A DNA stretch of 64,000 bases, taken from the NCBI RefSeq assembly GCF_965214215.1, contig NZ_CBDCBD010000003.1, positions 1-64,000 on the forward strand. Direction: 5' to 3'. Source of the DNA: Poriferisodalis sp965214215 (GTDB lineage: Bacteria > Actinomycetota > Acidimicrobiia > Acidimicrobiales > Poriferisodalaceae). This document shows, one piece after another, positions 7,096-16,096 of this stretch. A model generated the notes under the pieces. That model was not told where the DNA came from. It did not search any database and saw only the letters and a program-made list of their open reading frames with translations. A program made the translations under genes and the position numbers. Position 1 is the first letter of the stretch; each line of letters opens with the position of its first letter.

Positions 7096-8876
7096 TGCGG
7101 CGCTGTCCCCGTCAGCCGGGTGCCTGTCCCTGTTGTCCGGGTGATCGTGACATGGCGGTTCACGTCAACGTCGCCGATCTTGTCGACTTCGCCATCGGGC
7201 CACGTGACCTCGATCTCGACAGGACCGGAGGTTTCGCCCACGCCGAAATGCAGGACCGCTGATGCGCCCGAGAGGTAGCCGCGTGACGATTCCACGGTGC
7301 GCACGAGCGTGCCACTGTCGCTGTCGCGCAACCTGACGGCGGCGCCCCATGCCGCGGTGTTGCCCGTTCCGGCCCATCGCAACGCCACGGTCACAGAGTT
7401 CCCTGCGCACAGCCGGTTCTCGTAGAGACGCGACGGTGCGTTGAGGTTGTTCACGACAATGTCGAGATCTCCGTCGAGGTCGAAATCGGCGAACGCCATG
7501 CCTCGGCCACCCGTCGTGTCGTCGAGTCCCCAGCCCGAAGCCGGCTCGAATCGCTCGCCTCCCACGTTGCGGAACGCTTGGTTGGGCTCGATCAGGCTGG
7601 CGTCGGGAAGATGTCCGAACAGATTCTCGGCCACCATGCCGTTGACGACGTAGAGGTCTTGGAATCCGTCGTTGTCGAGATCACCGAAGAGACCGGACCA
7701 ACTCCAGCCGGTGGCTTCGACACCGAATGAGGGCGCATCGCTGTCGTAGCCGTGGTCATTCGACAGCAGCAGCACGTTCTCCGGCTTCTGGATGTCGTCG
7801 GTGGGCGAGGCGTCGATGTCAGCTTGGACCCCCGCATACGCGTCGAGGGTCTCAGGGCGATCGTCCATCGGCTTCATGTCGGTGGCGAACAGGTCCAGGT
7901 CGCCGTCGTTGTCGATGTCGCCGGCGTCGACTCCCATCGTGCTGAAGGCAGTCTGGGAAAATGGCGACGCCTGCTCCCACGCACCATCAGCGCCTGCGAA
8001 CCACACGTAGTCGGGTGTCGCCAAGTCGTTGCCGACGAAGATGTCGACCCGGCCATCGCCGTCGATGTCACCGATGCGAGTTGCGAGTGCCTGGGATTCG
8101 GTTGCGAGCTGGGTGTGGGCGAACGTGCTCCCGCTGCGCTCGAAGAGCCCCACACCACCCTTGTTTCCGAGGTTCAGGCGTCGTTCAGCAGTGAGCTCTG
8201 CGTTGTAGGCACCGGTCACGGCGTCGAGATCTCCGTCCCCGCCGAGATCGCCCCACGCCATCGAGTAGGTGTAGGCATCCAATCCGACGATCTCATGCCG
8301 CTCGAAGCGCTCAGCAGCTGTCGATCCCGCCCCGGTATTGCGCATGGCGAGGGGACGGCCGACGCCGGTCGTGAGTACGACGTCATTGCTGCCGTCGCCG
8401 TCGCTGTCGACGATCGACACCTGCCGGAACCGGCCTTCGATGAGGGGATCGCGGCGGAAACGCAGGTCGCCCTCGTTCCACAGCAGGGAGGTTGCGCCGC
8501 TGATATTCGCCAACACGATGTCGTCGTCTCCGTCGGCGTCCACATCGCCGACGGCAAGACCGGCGCCCATGCCGTCGAACATGGAACGACTGGCGCCGGG
8601 GCCGCGCGTATGGTGTTCGAGGTCGAGCGATGCGAATTGCTCAGCGCAAGTCGCGCGTTCGGCGTGCGGCGACGTCTCGACAGTCATCCCAAAGACGCCC
8701 ATGCTCGTTGAGGACCGGCCACAGGCGCTCCCGATCAGTGCTGCCAGTGCCAGCAGCACACTGACGCCGGCTGTGCGGATCGGCCTTTGGGAAGGCGTGC
8801 TCCGATCGCCGCCAGCGCGGAGGCGGACCGGAGGCCGCCGGCGCGTCGAGAAGTACGGAAGGCGACTCCTCGACAT
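7092..8876 (-). CDS. FG-GAP/UnbV (ASPIC) domain lipoprotein, CRTAC1-like
   Basis: The ATG at 8876 is chosen because a GGAGGT sits 7 bases upstream; it gives 594 residues. A basic N-terminus leads to a hydrophobic stretch and lipobox LIGSAC with Cys52, so an exported lipoprotein is predicted. Seven or so FG-GAP type calcium-binding blades follow, for example GDVDADGDDDIVLANISG, GDIDGDGRVDIFVGND and ADFDLDGDLDIVVNNLN. The C-terminus is an ASPIC/UnbV domain (FGVGE..GPVEIEVTWPDGEVDKI). Such proteins form beta-propellers and bind calcium or carbohydrate, but have no agreed enzymatic role. It lies between the sugar-binding protein and a small membrane protein in a sugar ABC operon. A role in surface capture or presentation of the sugar is inferred only from position. 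Confidence 0.85.
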   Translation of the reverse strand: MSRSRLPYFSTRRRPPVRLRAGGDRSTPSQRPIRTAGVSVLLALAALIGSACGRSSTSMGVFGMTVETSPHAERATCAEQFASLDLEHHTRGPGASRSMFDGMGAGLAVGDVDADGDDDIVLANISGATSLLWNEGDLRFRRDPLIEGRFRQVSIVDSDGDGSNDVVLTTGVGRPLAMRNTGAGSTAAERFERHEIVGLDAYTYSMAWGDLGGDGDLDAVTGAYNAELTAERRLNLGNKGGVGLFERSGSTFAHTQLATESQALATRIGDIDGDGRVDIFVGNDLATPDYVWFAGADGAWEQASPFSQTAFSTMGVDAGDIDNDGDLDLFATDMKPMDDRPETLDAYAGVQADIDASPTDDIQKPENVLLLSNDHGYDSDAPSFGVEATGWSWSGLFGDLDNDGFQDLYVVNGMVAENLFGHLPDASLIEPNQAFRNVGGERFEPASGWGLDDTTGGRGMAFADFDLDGDLDIVVNNLNAPSRLYENRLCAGNSVTVALRWAGTGNTAAWGAAVRLRDSDSGTLVRTVESSRGYLSGASAVLHFGVGETSGPVEIEVTWPDGEVDKIGDVDVNRHVTITRTTGTGTRLTGTAPQ

Positions 8877-8921
8877 CACCGGCACCTCCGATCCGAACTC
8901 AGCTGAGAGGGCAGACAACCA

Positions 8922-10340
8922 TCAGGAACCGAGGACCGCGTTGACCTCGTCGGACGCCTGTCCAAGGCGTTCCGCAGCGTCGGCCTGGCCGCGCAGGATC
9001 TCCTGCATGGCGGGGCCGACGATGGCCTCGATCTGGCTGGCGCTGTCGGTGATCGGGAACAGGAACGTGGTGCCGTCGTCGACATGCACGGTGAACGCAG
9101 TCACGTCCACGCCGTTGCCCTGATGCGCAGCGATCGCGATCTCCGCAGCCGAGGGGATGGCCGGGAACACGACTGCGCCCTCGCCGATGACGTTCTGGCA
9201 TTCAGCCGACGCCATGTGCTTGACCCACTGCCATGCCTCTTCTTGGTGCTCGGAGTGCTTGTTGATGGAATCGGCGAGGCCGTTGAACATCGAGGCGCGC
9301 GAACCGCTCGGTCCGACCGGGAGCGGAGCAAACTCCACGTCGAACGGCGTATCGGCGCCGACGTAGGTTCCGATCTTCCACGAACCGTCTGCCATGACAG
9401 CGGCTGAGCCGTTCTGGAACACGGTGGTGCCGCCGAGCGACTCGACGTCCTCGATGGGCACGACGTATCCGGCCTCAATCATCCGTGCAAACCAGTCGAT
9501 GGTGGCCGCCAAGCGCGCGTCGTCGTAGTTCGCCGAGTCTCCGAACGGATTCACGTCTAGGAATTCGAACCCGGTCGACGCAGCGAATGCCGAGAAGGTT
9601 GTCTGGCCGAATGCGCCAAAGTTGCCCTCGAGACCGAGGCCGTACACCTCGACGTTGCCCGGATCGAAGTCCGCCGAGTCGCCAGTGTTGCCGTTGGCAT
9701 CGACGCTCAGCTTGCGAATGAGCTCGCCGAACGAACCGCCGTCGTCGGGGTTCCATTGGGCTGCTGCGAAGTCGGCGGCGCTCACGCCTGTGCCGGCAAC
9801 GTGGTCGGCATTCATCACGAGCGCGATCGTGTCGAAGTCCTTCGGCAGGCCGTAACGGTTGCCATGGTTGTCTACCCACAGCTCAGCAAGACCCGGGAAG
9901 TAGGCGCCGGTATCGACGCCGTCACGTTCGACGAAGTCATTGAGCGGAACGAGGACATCGCTGGCCACGAACTCCGGGTAGCGGGCGAGGTGATCGGTGA
10001 AGACGTCAGGACCGGAGCCGGAAGCGAATCCTGCGGTCACATTGGTCCAGTAGTCGCCCCAGCCGAACTGGGTGATCTCGACGTCGATGCCGGGATTGGC
10101 GGCCTCGAAGTCAGCGGCGCACTGCTCGTAGAAGGGCTGCTGGTTGCCGTCCCAGAGCCAGTACTCGATGCCGACCGGCTCTGCGGACATGTCGTCGCCA
10201 GCGTCGGAGTCGGAGTCGTCCGCCCCCGGGGCCTCAGTCGCCGCAGGGGCGTCGGCTTCGTCGTCGTCGCCGCCGCACGCTGCGGCGACTAGCGAAAATG
10301 CGAGAAGGACTGCGAGCAGCCTCCATAGCGCTTTTGTCAT
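8922..10340 (-). CDS. extracellular sugar-binding lipoprotein of an ABC transporter
   Basis: A 472-residue family-1 extracellular solute-binding protein. The signal peptide ends in a lipobox, LVAAAC with Cys22, followed by an Asp/Glu/Ala-rich linker to about residue 55. The mature domain starts VGIEYWLWDGNQQPFYEQC and contains F.AANPGIDVEI, FASGSGPDVFTDH and a late GSAAVMADGSWKIGTYVG, as in maltose/multiple-sugar binding proteins. It is downstream of the two permease genes (61 bases) and upstream of the UnbV-type lipoprotein. With the GH4 glycosidase and galactose genes nearby, an alpha-galactoside or oligosaccharide is the likely ligand, but specificity is not visible in the sequence. Confidence 0.93.
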   Translation of the reverse strand: MTKALWRLLAVLLAFSLVAAACGGDDDEADAPAATEAPGADDSDSDAGDDMSAEPVGIEYWLWDGNQQPFYEQCAADFEAANPGIDVEITQFGWGDYWTNVTAGFASGSGPDVFTDHLARYPEFVASDVLVPLNDFVERDGVDTGAYFPGLAELWVDNHGNRYGLPKDFDTIALVMNADHVAGTGVSAADFAAAQWNPDDGGSFGELIRKLSVDANGNTGDSADFDPGNVEVYGLGLEGNFGAFGQTTFSAFAASTGFEFLDVNPFGDSANYDDARLAATIDWFARMIEAGYVVPIEDVESLGGTTVFQNGSAAVMADGSWKIGTYVGADTPFDVEFAPLPVGPSGSRASMFNGLADSINKHSEHQEEAWQWVKHMASAECQNVIGEGAVVFPAIPSAAEIAIAAHQGNGVDVTAFTVHVDDGTTFLFPITDSASQIEAIVGPAMQEILRGQADAAERLGQASDEVNAVLGS

Positions 10341-10401
10341 CTGGTTCTCCCTCCCAGGAGTAAGCGGCGACCCACATCGGGTCCCCGACTGTCGGTGGGG
10401 A

Positions 10402-11361
10402 TCACTTGATCCCCGAGAATCCGATCGAGTCGACGACCTTCCGGCCGAAGGCCAAGAAGATCACGATGATCGGCAGAGCGGCGAGCAATGTGCCCGCCAT
10501 CAGGCCAGACCAGTCCGGGGAGGTCCCCGGCTGCTGAGCCGTGAATTGGCCCAGCGCCACCGTGAGCGGTTGGCGCGCCGGGTCCCGAGCCACCACCAAA
10601 GGCCAGAGAAACTCGTTCCACGCAGTGATGTAGGTGAGGATCGAGAGCGTCGCGAGCGGAGCGGCACTGATGGGCACGATGATCCCGAAGAACGTCCTGA
10701 AGTGCCCGGCGCCATCGAGCAGCGCCGCCTCCTCAACCTCGCGACTGATGCCCAGGAAGAACTGCCGCAAGAAGAACACCGCAAATGGCGTCATGAAGAA
10801 GAACGGCGCAATGATTCCCGCGTAACTGTTCAGCCAGCCCAGGTTCTTGACCAGGATCAGATTCGGAATGAGCGTGAAGATCGGCGGAACCATGAGCCCG
10901 CTGAGGAAGAGGAAGAACAGCTTGTCGCGGCCCCGGAACCTCAGGCGAGCGAATGCATAGGCCGCCATGGCAGAGAACGCCACCTGCCCGACGGTCACCG
11001 CCGTCGACACAATGACGCTGACCTTCAAAGACTGCAGGAAGTCGAACGATCCGGTGTTCTGGCGGCCGAGGCTCTCCAGGATCTCTTCGTCGCTGGCGGT
11101 GCCGAGGACTCGTTCGAAGTTGTTGTCGGTGTACCCGACCGGCAGCAGGCTCTGCTCACCGGCGAAAAGCTCACCGTTGGTGGACAGGCCAGTGCGCAAG
11201 GCCCACCAGAACGGGAACACGCTGACGATCAGGATGGCGACCATGAATGCCCATGCCGCGGCACGTCCGATCCGCGGCTTTCTCACCCTGGCGGAGGGCT
11301 GAGCGGGCGGTTGCGGTCCCGCTACGTCGGCCGCCACATCTTCGACCGCTGGCGTGCTCAT
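10402..11361 (-). CDS. sugar ABC transporter permease, MalG type
   Basis: A 319-residue membrane protein with about six transmembrane helices. The cytoplasmic EAA loop is EEAALLDGAGHFRTFFGIIV, which couples to the ATPase. The large periplasmic segment between helices 1 and 2 (GELFAGEQSLLPVGYTDNNF) is typical of MalG/carbohydrate CUT1 permeases. Its start overlaps the stop of the MalF-type gene by 4 bases (ATGA, 11358-11361). It forms the heterodimeric channel with that partner and passes the substrate delivered by the lipoprotein encoded next. Confidence 0.95.
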   Translation of the reverse strand: MSTPAVEDVAADVAGPQPPAQPSARVRKPRIGRAAAWAFMVAILIVSVFPFWWALRTGLSTNGELFAGEQSLLPVGYTDNNFERVLGTASDEEILESLGRQNTGSFDFLQSLKVSVIVSTAVTVGQVAFSAMAAYAFARLRFRGRDKLFFLFLSGLMVPPIFTLIPNLILVKNLGWLNSYAGIIAPFFFMTPFAVFFLRQFFLGISREVEEAALLDGAGHFRTFFGIIVPISAAPLATLSILTYITAWNEFLWPLVVARDPARQPLTVALGQFTAQQPGTSPDWSGLMAGTLLAALPIIVIFLAFGRKVVDSIGFSGIK

Positions 11362-12308
11362 GCCAGGTCGCTCTCGCCGGCCCGCAGGAGCTTGAGCTGC
11401 AAGAAGGTGACGGTCAGCAAAATGGCCACCAGCAGTACGGAGATCGCAGCCGCGTAGCCGAGCTGGTTGAAGTCGAAGGCGTTCTGGTAGATGTACAGAT
11501 AGATCACGCGGCTGGCGTTGGCCGGTCCTCCCGGCTGCCCGCCGAAGCCGCCGGTGGCAACGAACACGGTGTCGAACACCTGCAACGAGCCGACGATCGT
11601 GATGACCAAGACCAGGGCCAGAATCGGGCGCAGCAGCGGGATCGTGATGTCACGGAACATCTGACGCTCGGTTGCGCCGTCGACTGCCGCTGCCTCATAC
11701 AGGCTGCGAGGGATCGTCTGCAAGCCGGCGAAGATCAGCAAGGCGGTGTAGCCCATATGGCGCCAGGTGTTGATTCCTGCGAGGCTCGGAATGACCTTGC
11801 CGGTGTCGGTGAAGAACCTGACGGGATCCATCCCGAAGAGCCCCAGGAAATCGTTGACGATGCCCAAGTTCCCGTCGAGCATCCAGACCCAGAGCAACGC
11901 CACGATCACGTTCGGGATCAGCCACGGCAGCAGCAGGATTCCCCGGATCGTGACCGACTTGGTGAGTCGGTCCATGAGCACCGCTATGGCGACCGCAAGG
12001 ATCGTCTGCGAGACGATGTTGATGACGGTGTACTTGAACGTGATCTTGAGCGATTCCCAGACCTGACGGTCGTTGAACAGACGGTCGTAGTTGTCGGCCC
12101 CCACCCAACTGCCCCGGTTGGCGATGAGATTCCAGTCAGTGAAACTGATGTACACGCCCCGCAGCGCCGGATAGAGGTAGAACGCCACAAACCCCACCAA
12201 AGCGGGGAGCAGGAACCAGATCGCTGACCGCCATCCTCCATGCAGGCTGGACGACCCGAACAGCGGGCGTCGGCGCGACACCTGCGACGGCGCCGCGGTC
12301 TGTGTCAC
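11358..12308 (-). CDS. sugar ABC transporter permease, MalF type
   Basis: A 316-residue permease of the carbohydrate CUT1 class. A hydrophilic N-terminus is followed by a first helix (AIWFLLPALVGFVAFYLYPA) and further helices. The EAA loop is LYEAAAVDGATERQMFRDIT. It overlaps the preceding GH4 gene stop by 4 bases (12305-12308) and the next permease gene by 4 bases, so all three are translationally coupled. It is the MalF-type half of the transporter. Confidence 0.95.
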   Translation of the reverse strand: MTQTAAPSQVSRRRPLFGSSSLHGGWRSAIWFLLPALVGFVAFYLYPALRGVYISFTDWNLIANRGSWVGADNYDRLFNDRQVWESLKITFKYTVINIVSQTILAVAIAVLMDRLTKSVTIRGILLLPWLIPNVIVALLWVWMLDGNLGIVNDFLGLFGMDPVRFFTDTGKVIPSLAGINTWRHMGYTALLIFAGLQTIPRSLYEAAAVDGATERQMFRDITIPLLRPILALVLVITIVGSLQVFDTVFVATGGFGGQPGGPANASRVIYLYIYQNAFDFNQLGYAAAISVLLVAILLTVTFLQLKLLRAGESDLA

Positions 12309-13687
12309 GCGACTGCCCCCCCAGACTGCGTCACGCGTCCGCCTCCGGCGGACCGATGCTCGAACCGGAGTGATTCCGGAATGAACTCGCCGTGAGCTTC
12401 GATCAGCTCGCTGGTCAGCGACCAGATCTGGTCAAGATCGAGTTCAGCGGCGGTGTGCGGATCGAGCATCGCAGCGTGGAACACGTGCTCGATGCGACCC
12501 GTCCGAAGCGCCTCGACCGTGAGTTCCTGGGGACCGATATTGGTCTGCATCAACGCAGCCAACTGCGGGGGCAGCGCACCGATCCTGTGTGGCGTGATCC
12601 CAGTGGCTCCCACCGTGGCCGGTACTTCGACCGTGCAGCCAGCGGGCAGGTTGTCGATCAGGCCTTGATTCGGCACGTTGACGTACACCGAGCGCTCGGT
12701 ACCTGTCGCGATGCTGTGGATGATCTGAGGTGCGTATTCGTCGCTGCGGGGAACTTCCAATGGGTGTTCGGGGTCTTCGAGACGTCGCCGAAGCTCCTCC
12801 CACTCAGCGATCTGTTCCTCGCAACGCCGCACGTATTCGCGCACCGGAATCTTGAATCGCTCAATGAGGTCCGGCCGGCCGTCCTTCAAGAAATAAGGCG
12901 TGTATTCGGCGAAGTGCTCGCTCGACTCCGTGACGAAGTAGCCGAGACGCCGCAGCATCTCGTAGCGGACAGCATCATGCAATCCCCACTCGCCGCGCCT
13001 GGGCGAGTCTTCCGGCGCCCGATGGAGAGTTCTCAGCCTCGGGTACAGGTCTTCCCCGTTGTGCTCCAGCCGCAAGAAAAAGCACATGTGATTGATGCCT
13101 GCAGCTTCGTAGTCCAGTTCGTCGACGCCTATGCCCAAGTCGGTAGCGAGGTGCTGCGCCGTGATCGGCACGCTGTGACAGAGCCCGTACGCCTCGACAT
13201 CAGTCATCGACGACAGGCCCCACATGTTGATCGCCATCGGATTTGCGTAGTTGAGCAACCGTGCGTGGGCACTGAACTCGCGGATGGCTCCGGCCACTTC
13301 CAGCAGTGCAGGCACGGTCCGGAGCCCGCGCATGATTCCGCCGATTCCGATGGTGTCCGCAATCGTCTGGCGGAGGCCGTATCGCTCAGGGATCTCGAAG
13401 TCCAGGACGGTCGCCGGTTCAAAACCGCCGATCTGGAACATCGTGACGACGAAATCGGCACCCTCGACGGCACTTCGGAGATCCGTCGTTGCCATGATCT
13501 TGGCGCGCGCGCCGGCCGCCTCGACCAGCCGATGGCCGACGATCTCAGAAGTGCGCAGTCGATCGGGGTCGATGTCGTGGAGGCGGATGTCGAGGTCATC
13601 GCGCAGGTCGGGGTACGCGAACAGGTCGCTCATCAGATTGCGCGAGAACACCGTGCTCCCCGCCCCGATGAATGCGACTGCGGCCAT
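12305..13687 (-). CDS. GH4 glycosidase, alpha-galactosidase type
   Basis: A 460-residue glycoside hydrolase of family 4, the NAD- and Mn-dependent family whose members cleave by an oxidation-elimination route. The start at ATG 13687 gives MAAVAFIGAGSTVFSRNLM, the Rossmann nucleotide-binding motif at the N-terminus. The family metal and base residues appear as NYANPMAINMW, Cys170 in AYGLCHSVP and His200 in AAGINHMCFF. Together with galK and galE close by, it is best read as a MelA-like alpha-galactosidase acting in the cytoplasm on imported alpha-galactosides. Alpha-glucosidase or alpha-glucuronidase activity is possible in this family. It is the first gene of the transporter operon, about 97 bases from the nearest LacI operator-like site. 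Confidence 0.88.
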   Translation of the reverse strand: MAAVAFIGAGSTVFSRNLMSDLFAYPDLRDDLDIRLHDIDPDRLRTSEIVGHRLVEAAGARAKIMATTDLRSAVEGADFVVTMFQIGGFEPATVLDFEIPERYGLRQTIADTIGIGGIMRGLRTVPALLEVAGAIREFSAHARLLNYANPMAINMWGLSSMTDVEAYGLCHSVPITAQHLATDLGIGVDELDYEAAGINHMCFFLRLEHNGEDLYPRLRTLHRAPEDSPRRGEWGLHDAVRYEMLRRLGYFVTESSEHFAEYTPYFLKDGRPDLIERFKIPVREYVRRCEEQIAEWEELRRRLEDPEHPLEVPRSDEYAPQIIHSIATGTERSVYVNVPNQGLIDNLPAGCTVEVPATVGATGITPHRIGALPPQLAALMQTNIGPQELTVEALRTGRIEHVFHAAMLDPHTAAELDLDQIWSLTSELIEAHGEFIPESLRFEHRSAGGGRVTQSGGAVA

Positions 13688-13783
13688 CTGCCCCCCTTGC
13701 TGGCTTCGATCGTCCGGCCGCGGTGTTCGGCGGCCGAGGCTCCCGTCTGCCGCAAGGTCGATCGTTCCAGCCAAAATACTATA

Positions 13784-13821
13784 CGTCAACGTTGGCGTCA
13801 ACGTTGACGTCAACGATGACC
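13784..13821. promoter_or_regulatory. three tandem LacI-type operator-like sites, 12-bp spacing
   Basis: Three 14-bp sites follow each other at exact 12-bp steps in the divergent GH4/lacI intergenic region: CGTCAACGTTGGCG (13784-13797), CGTCAACGTTGACG (13796-13809, a perfect palindrome) and CGTCAACGATGACC (13808-13821). The central CG-flanked inverted repeat is the form bound by LacI-family regulators. On the minus strand a TATAGT that could serve as a -10 element for the GH4 operon adjoins the array at 13779-13784. Repression of both divergent transcripts by the LacI protein at 13925 is inferred. Confidence 0.7.
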
Positions 13822-13924
13822 TGGCACCGGTGCCCGCTCCGCTTGAGCCGGTAGGTTCGCGCTGGCACTGATCCGGCGATGTTCGACGGAACAGATCAGA
13901 TCAAGAATTCGCCAGCGGAGCGCA

Positions 13925-14923
13925 ATGGATCGGGAAGCAACACTCCACGACGTGGCCGGCAAGGTTGGCGTTTCGCCGCGCACCGTGTCGCGCGTCGTCA
14001 ATGACGAAGGTGGCTATTCCGAGGAGACGCGCCTCAGGGTGATGGCGGCCGTCGAAGAACTGCGCTACCGGCCCAACATGGTTGCCCGAGCACTCATCAC
14101 GAAGCGCAGCGGCACGGTCGGTCTCGTCGGGGGCGACATGACCGACCCGTTTTTCCCCGCCCTTGCCGAAGGGATCCAGCAGCGCGCCCGTGGAGCCGGG
14201 CAAACCATGTTCTTCGCGAGTACTGGCAGCGACCCCGAGCGGCAGGCCGAGGTACTCAGGTCGTTCTGGGTGCGCGCCGTGGACGGTGTCATCGTCTTTC
14301 CCGCGCTCGACTCGATCGACCAACTCACCGACTACGGCGAGCGCGGGCTGCCGATCGTGGTCGTGGACGACTTTCTGGAGGCACCAAACGTCGCATGCGT
14401 GTCGTTCGATCTGGAAGGCGGAGGCGGGCTCGCTGCGAAACACCTACTCAAGCGTGGTTGCCAGCAAATGGGCGTCATCAGTGCCACGGTGTCCCCGCCC
14501 CGGCGACGTCACCGCGAGCGCGGCTTCCTGCGAACCTTGGCGGACACCCGCGGCGACCATCGGCCACCGGCCATGGCGCAGACCGATCCGACTGTGCAAG
14601 GGGGCGAAGCAGGCCTCGCAGAGTTGCTAGCCCAAATGCCAGACCTAGACGGTGTCTTTGCGTACAACGACCTCGTCGCCATCGGAGCCGTTCGAGCGGC
14701 AGTCGCAAGCGGTCGTCGAGTGCCCGAGGACATCGCCGTCGTGGGTTGCGATGACATTGAGATGAGCTCCTACGTGACGCCAGCTCTCACGACCATTCGA
14801 CTCGATCGCTCACGGCTCAGCGCAGAGGCCGTGGCTGCCCTCAGCGACCTGATCGGATCGCCGGGTGCGCAGAGGGAGACCGTGGAGCTGCCCGTCGAGT
14901 TGGTTGTCCGCGAGTCGGCGTGA
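13925..14923 (+). CDS. LacI family transcriptional regulator
   Basis: A 332-residue regulator. The N-terminal helix-turn-helix reads TLHDVAGKVGVSPRTVSRVV, with the hinge helix LRYRPNMVARALI. A periplasmic-binding-protein-like effector domain follows (GLVGGDMTDPFFPALAEGI, DGVIVFPALDS, GVFAYNDLVAIGAVRAA, VGCDDIEMSSYVTPALTTI). It is divergent from the GH4/ABC operon, with the tandem operator array about 104 bases upstream of its ATG. Its stop overlaps the GTG of galK (14920-14923). The likely role is control of the galactoside locus, with galactose or a galactoside as inducer, by analogy with GalR/LacI proteins. Confidence 0.93.
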   Translation: MDREATLHDVAGKVGVSPRTVSRVVNDEGGYSEETRLRVMAAVEELRYRPNMVARALITKRSGTVGLVGGDMTDPFFPALAEGIQQRARGAGQTMFFASTGSDPERQAEVLRSFWVRAVDGVIVFPALDSIDQLTDYGERGLPIVVVDDFLEAPNVACVSFDLEGGGGLAAKHLLKRGCQQMGVISATVSPPRRRHRERGFLRTLADTRGDHRPPAMAQTDPTVQGGEAGLAELLAQMPDLDGVFAYNDLVAIGAVRAAVASGRRVPEDIAVVGCDDIEMSSYVTPALTTIRLDRSRLSAEAVAALSDLIGSPGAQRETVELPVELVVRESA

Positions 14924-16065
14924 CAAATCGAACGCCGGCGGCTCAGCGCGCTATTGCGCTGCACCGCGAGAGCTGGGGCAAACCGGCTGTGGTGAGCAGG
15001 GCCCCGGGTCGAGTCAACCTGATCGGCGAGCACACCGACTACAACGGCGGGTACGTACTTCCGATGGCGATCGAGTTCGACACGGTCGTCGCACTGAGTC
15101 CCACTCGAAGCGGTCGCCGCAGCACAGTGATCTCGGAAGACTTCGGCAAGGCAGCACTGGACAGCAAACGCGAGTCGATCGATTCCACGCATTGGGCCTC
15201 GTATGTCTTCGGCGTCAGCCATCTGCTGCATGGACACGGCATTTCAACCGGTTCATGGAACTGCTCGATAGCAACGGACGTCCCGATCGGAGCGTGCTTG
15301 TCGTCATCCGCGGCTCTGGAAGTCGCTCTGGCCGCAGCACTGCTGCAACTCGCAGGCGAGAGCTGGGAACCTGCGGAAACTGCCCAATTGTGTCAGCGAG
15401 TCGAGAACGAAGTCGTCGGCATGCCCTGCGGAATCATGGATCCCCTGATCTCCGCCTGTGCAATCGCAGGTCACGCTTCGTTGATCGATTGCCGGTTGCT
15501 CGATGTCCGGCCTCGGCGGCTTCCTGAGGGAACTGTGACGGCGATCCTCGACACCACGACTCGGCGAGAACTGGTCGACTCGGCCTACGCCGACCGCCGA
15601 TCCGCCTGTGGACGGGCGGCGGATTGGCTCGGAGTGGCCGCACTGCGAGACGCGCGGCTCGATGATGTCGAGCGCATGCCAGACGAACTCGCCAATGAGC
15701 GACGGAGAGCGCGCCACGTCGTGACGGAGAATGAGCGAACCCTTGAGGCTGCGCAAGCCATGTGCGAGGACGACGCTGAGGCTCTCGGGGCGCTGATGAA
15801 CGCAAGCCACGTCAGCTTGCGAGACGACTATGAGGTCTCGGGACCTGCGCTCGATGCAATCGTGGAGATTGCGCAGACCAGTCCTGGATGCATCGGTGCC
15901 CGCATGACCGGCGGAGGCTTCGCCGGATGCGCAGTGGCTCTGGTTGACACTGAGGCCGCCAACGCCTTTGCCAGCGCCGTTCAAGAGAGCTATCGGGTCA
16001 CCACAGGATTCGACGCGCGCGTCTGGCTGTCACGGCCGGCGGCAGGAGCCTCGCTCCTCGACTGA
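14920..16065 (+). CDS. galK: galactokinase
   Basis: A 381-residue GHMP kinase that phosphorylates galactose to galactose-1-phosphate in the Leloir pathway. The galactokinase signature GRVNLIGEHTDYNGGYVLP is at about residues 30-48. The ATP-binding loop is GACLSSSAALEVALAAAL and the C-terminal GHMP motif is RMTGGGFAGCAVAL. The GTG start overlaps the lacI stop (GTGA), giving a two-gene regulator-kinase operon. The enzyme would handle galactose released by the GH4 glycosidase. Confidence 0.95.
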   Translation: MTNRTPAAQRAIALHRESWGKPAVVSRAPGRVNLIGEHTDYNGGYVLPMAIEFDTVVALSPTRSGRRSTVISEDFGKAALDSKRESIDSTHWASYVFGVSHLLHGHGISTGSWNCSIATDVPIGACLSSSAALEVALAAALLQLAGESWEPAETAQLCQRVENEVVGMPCGIMDPLISACAIAGHASLIDCRLLDVRPRRLPEGTVTAILDTTTRRELVDSAYADRRSACGRAADWLGVAALRDARLDDVERMPDELANERRRARHVVTENERTLEAAQAMCEDDAEALGALMNASHVSLRDDYEVSGPALDAIVEIAQTSPGCIGARMTGGGFAGCAVALVDTEAANAFASAVQESYRVTTGFDARVWLSRPAAGASLLD

Positions 16066-16096
16066 GCCGAGTGGCATCTTGCGTGGGCGTCGCGTC

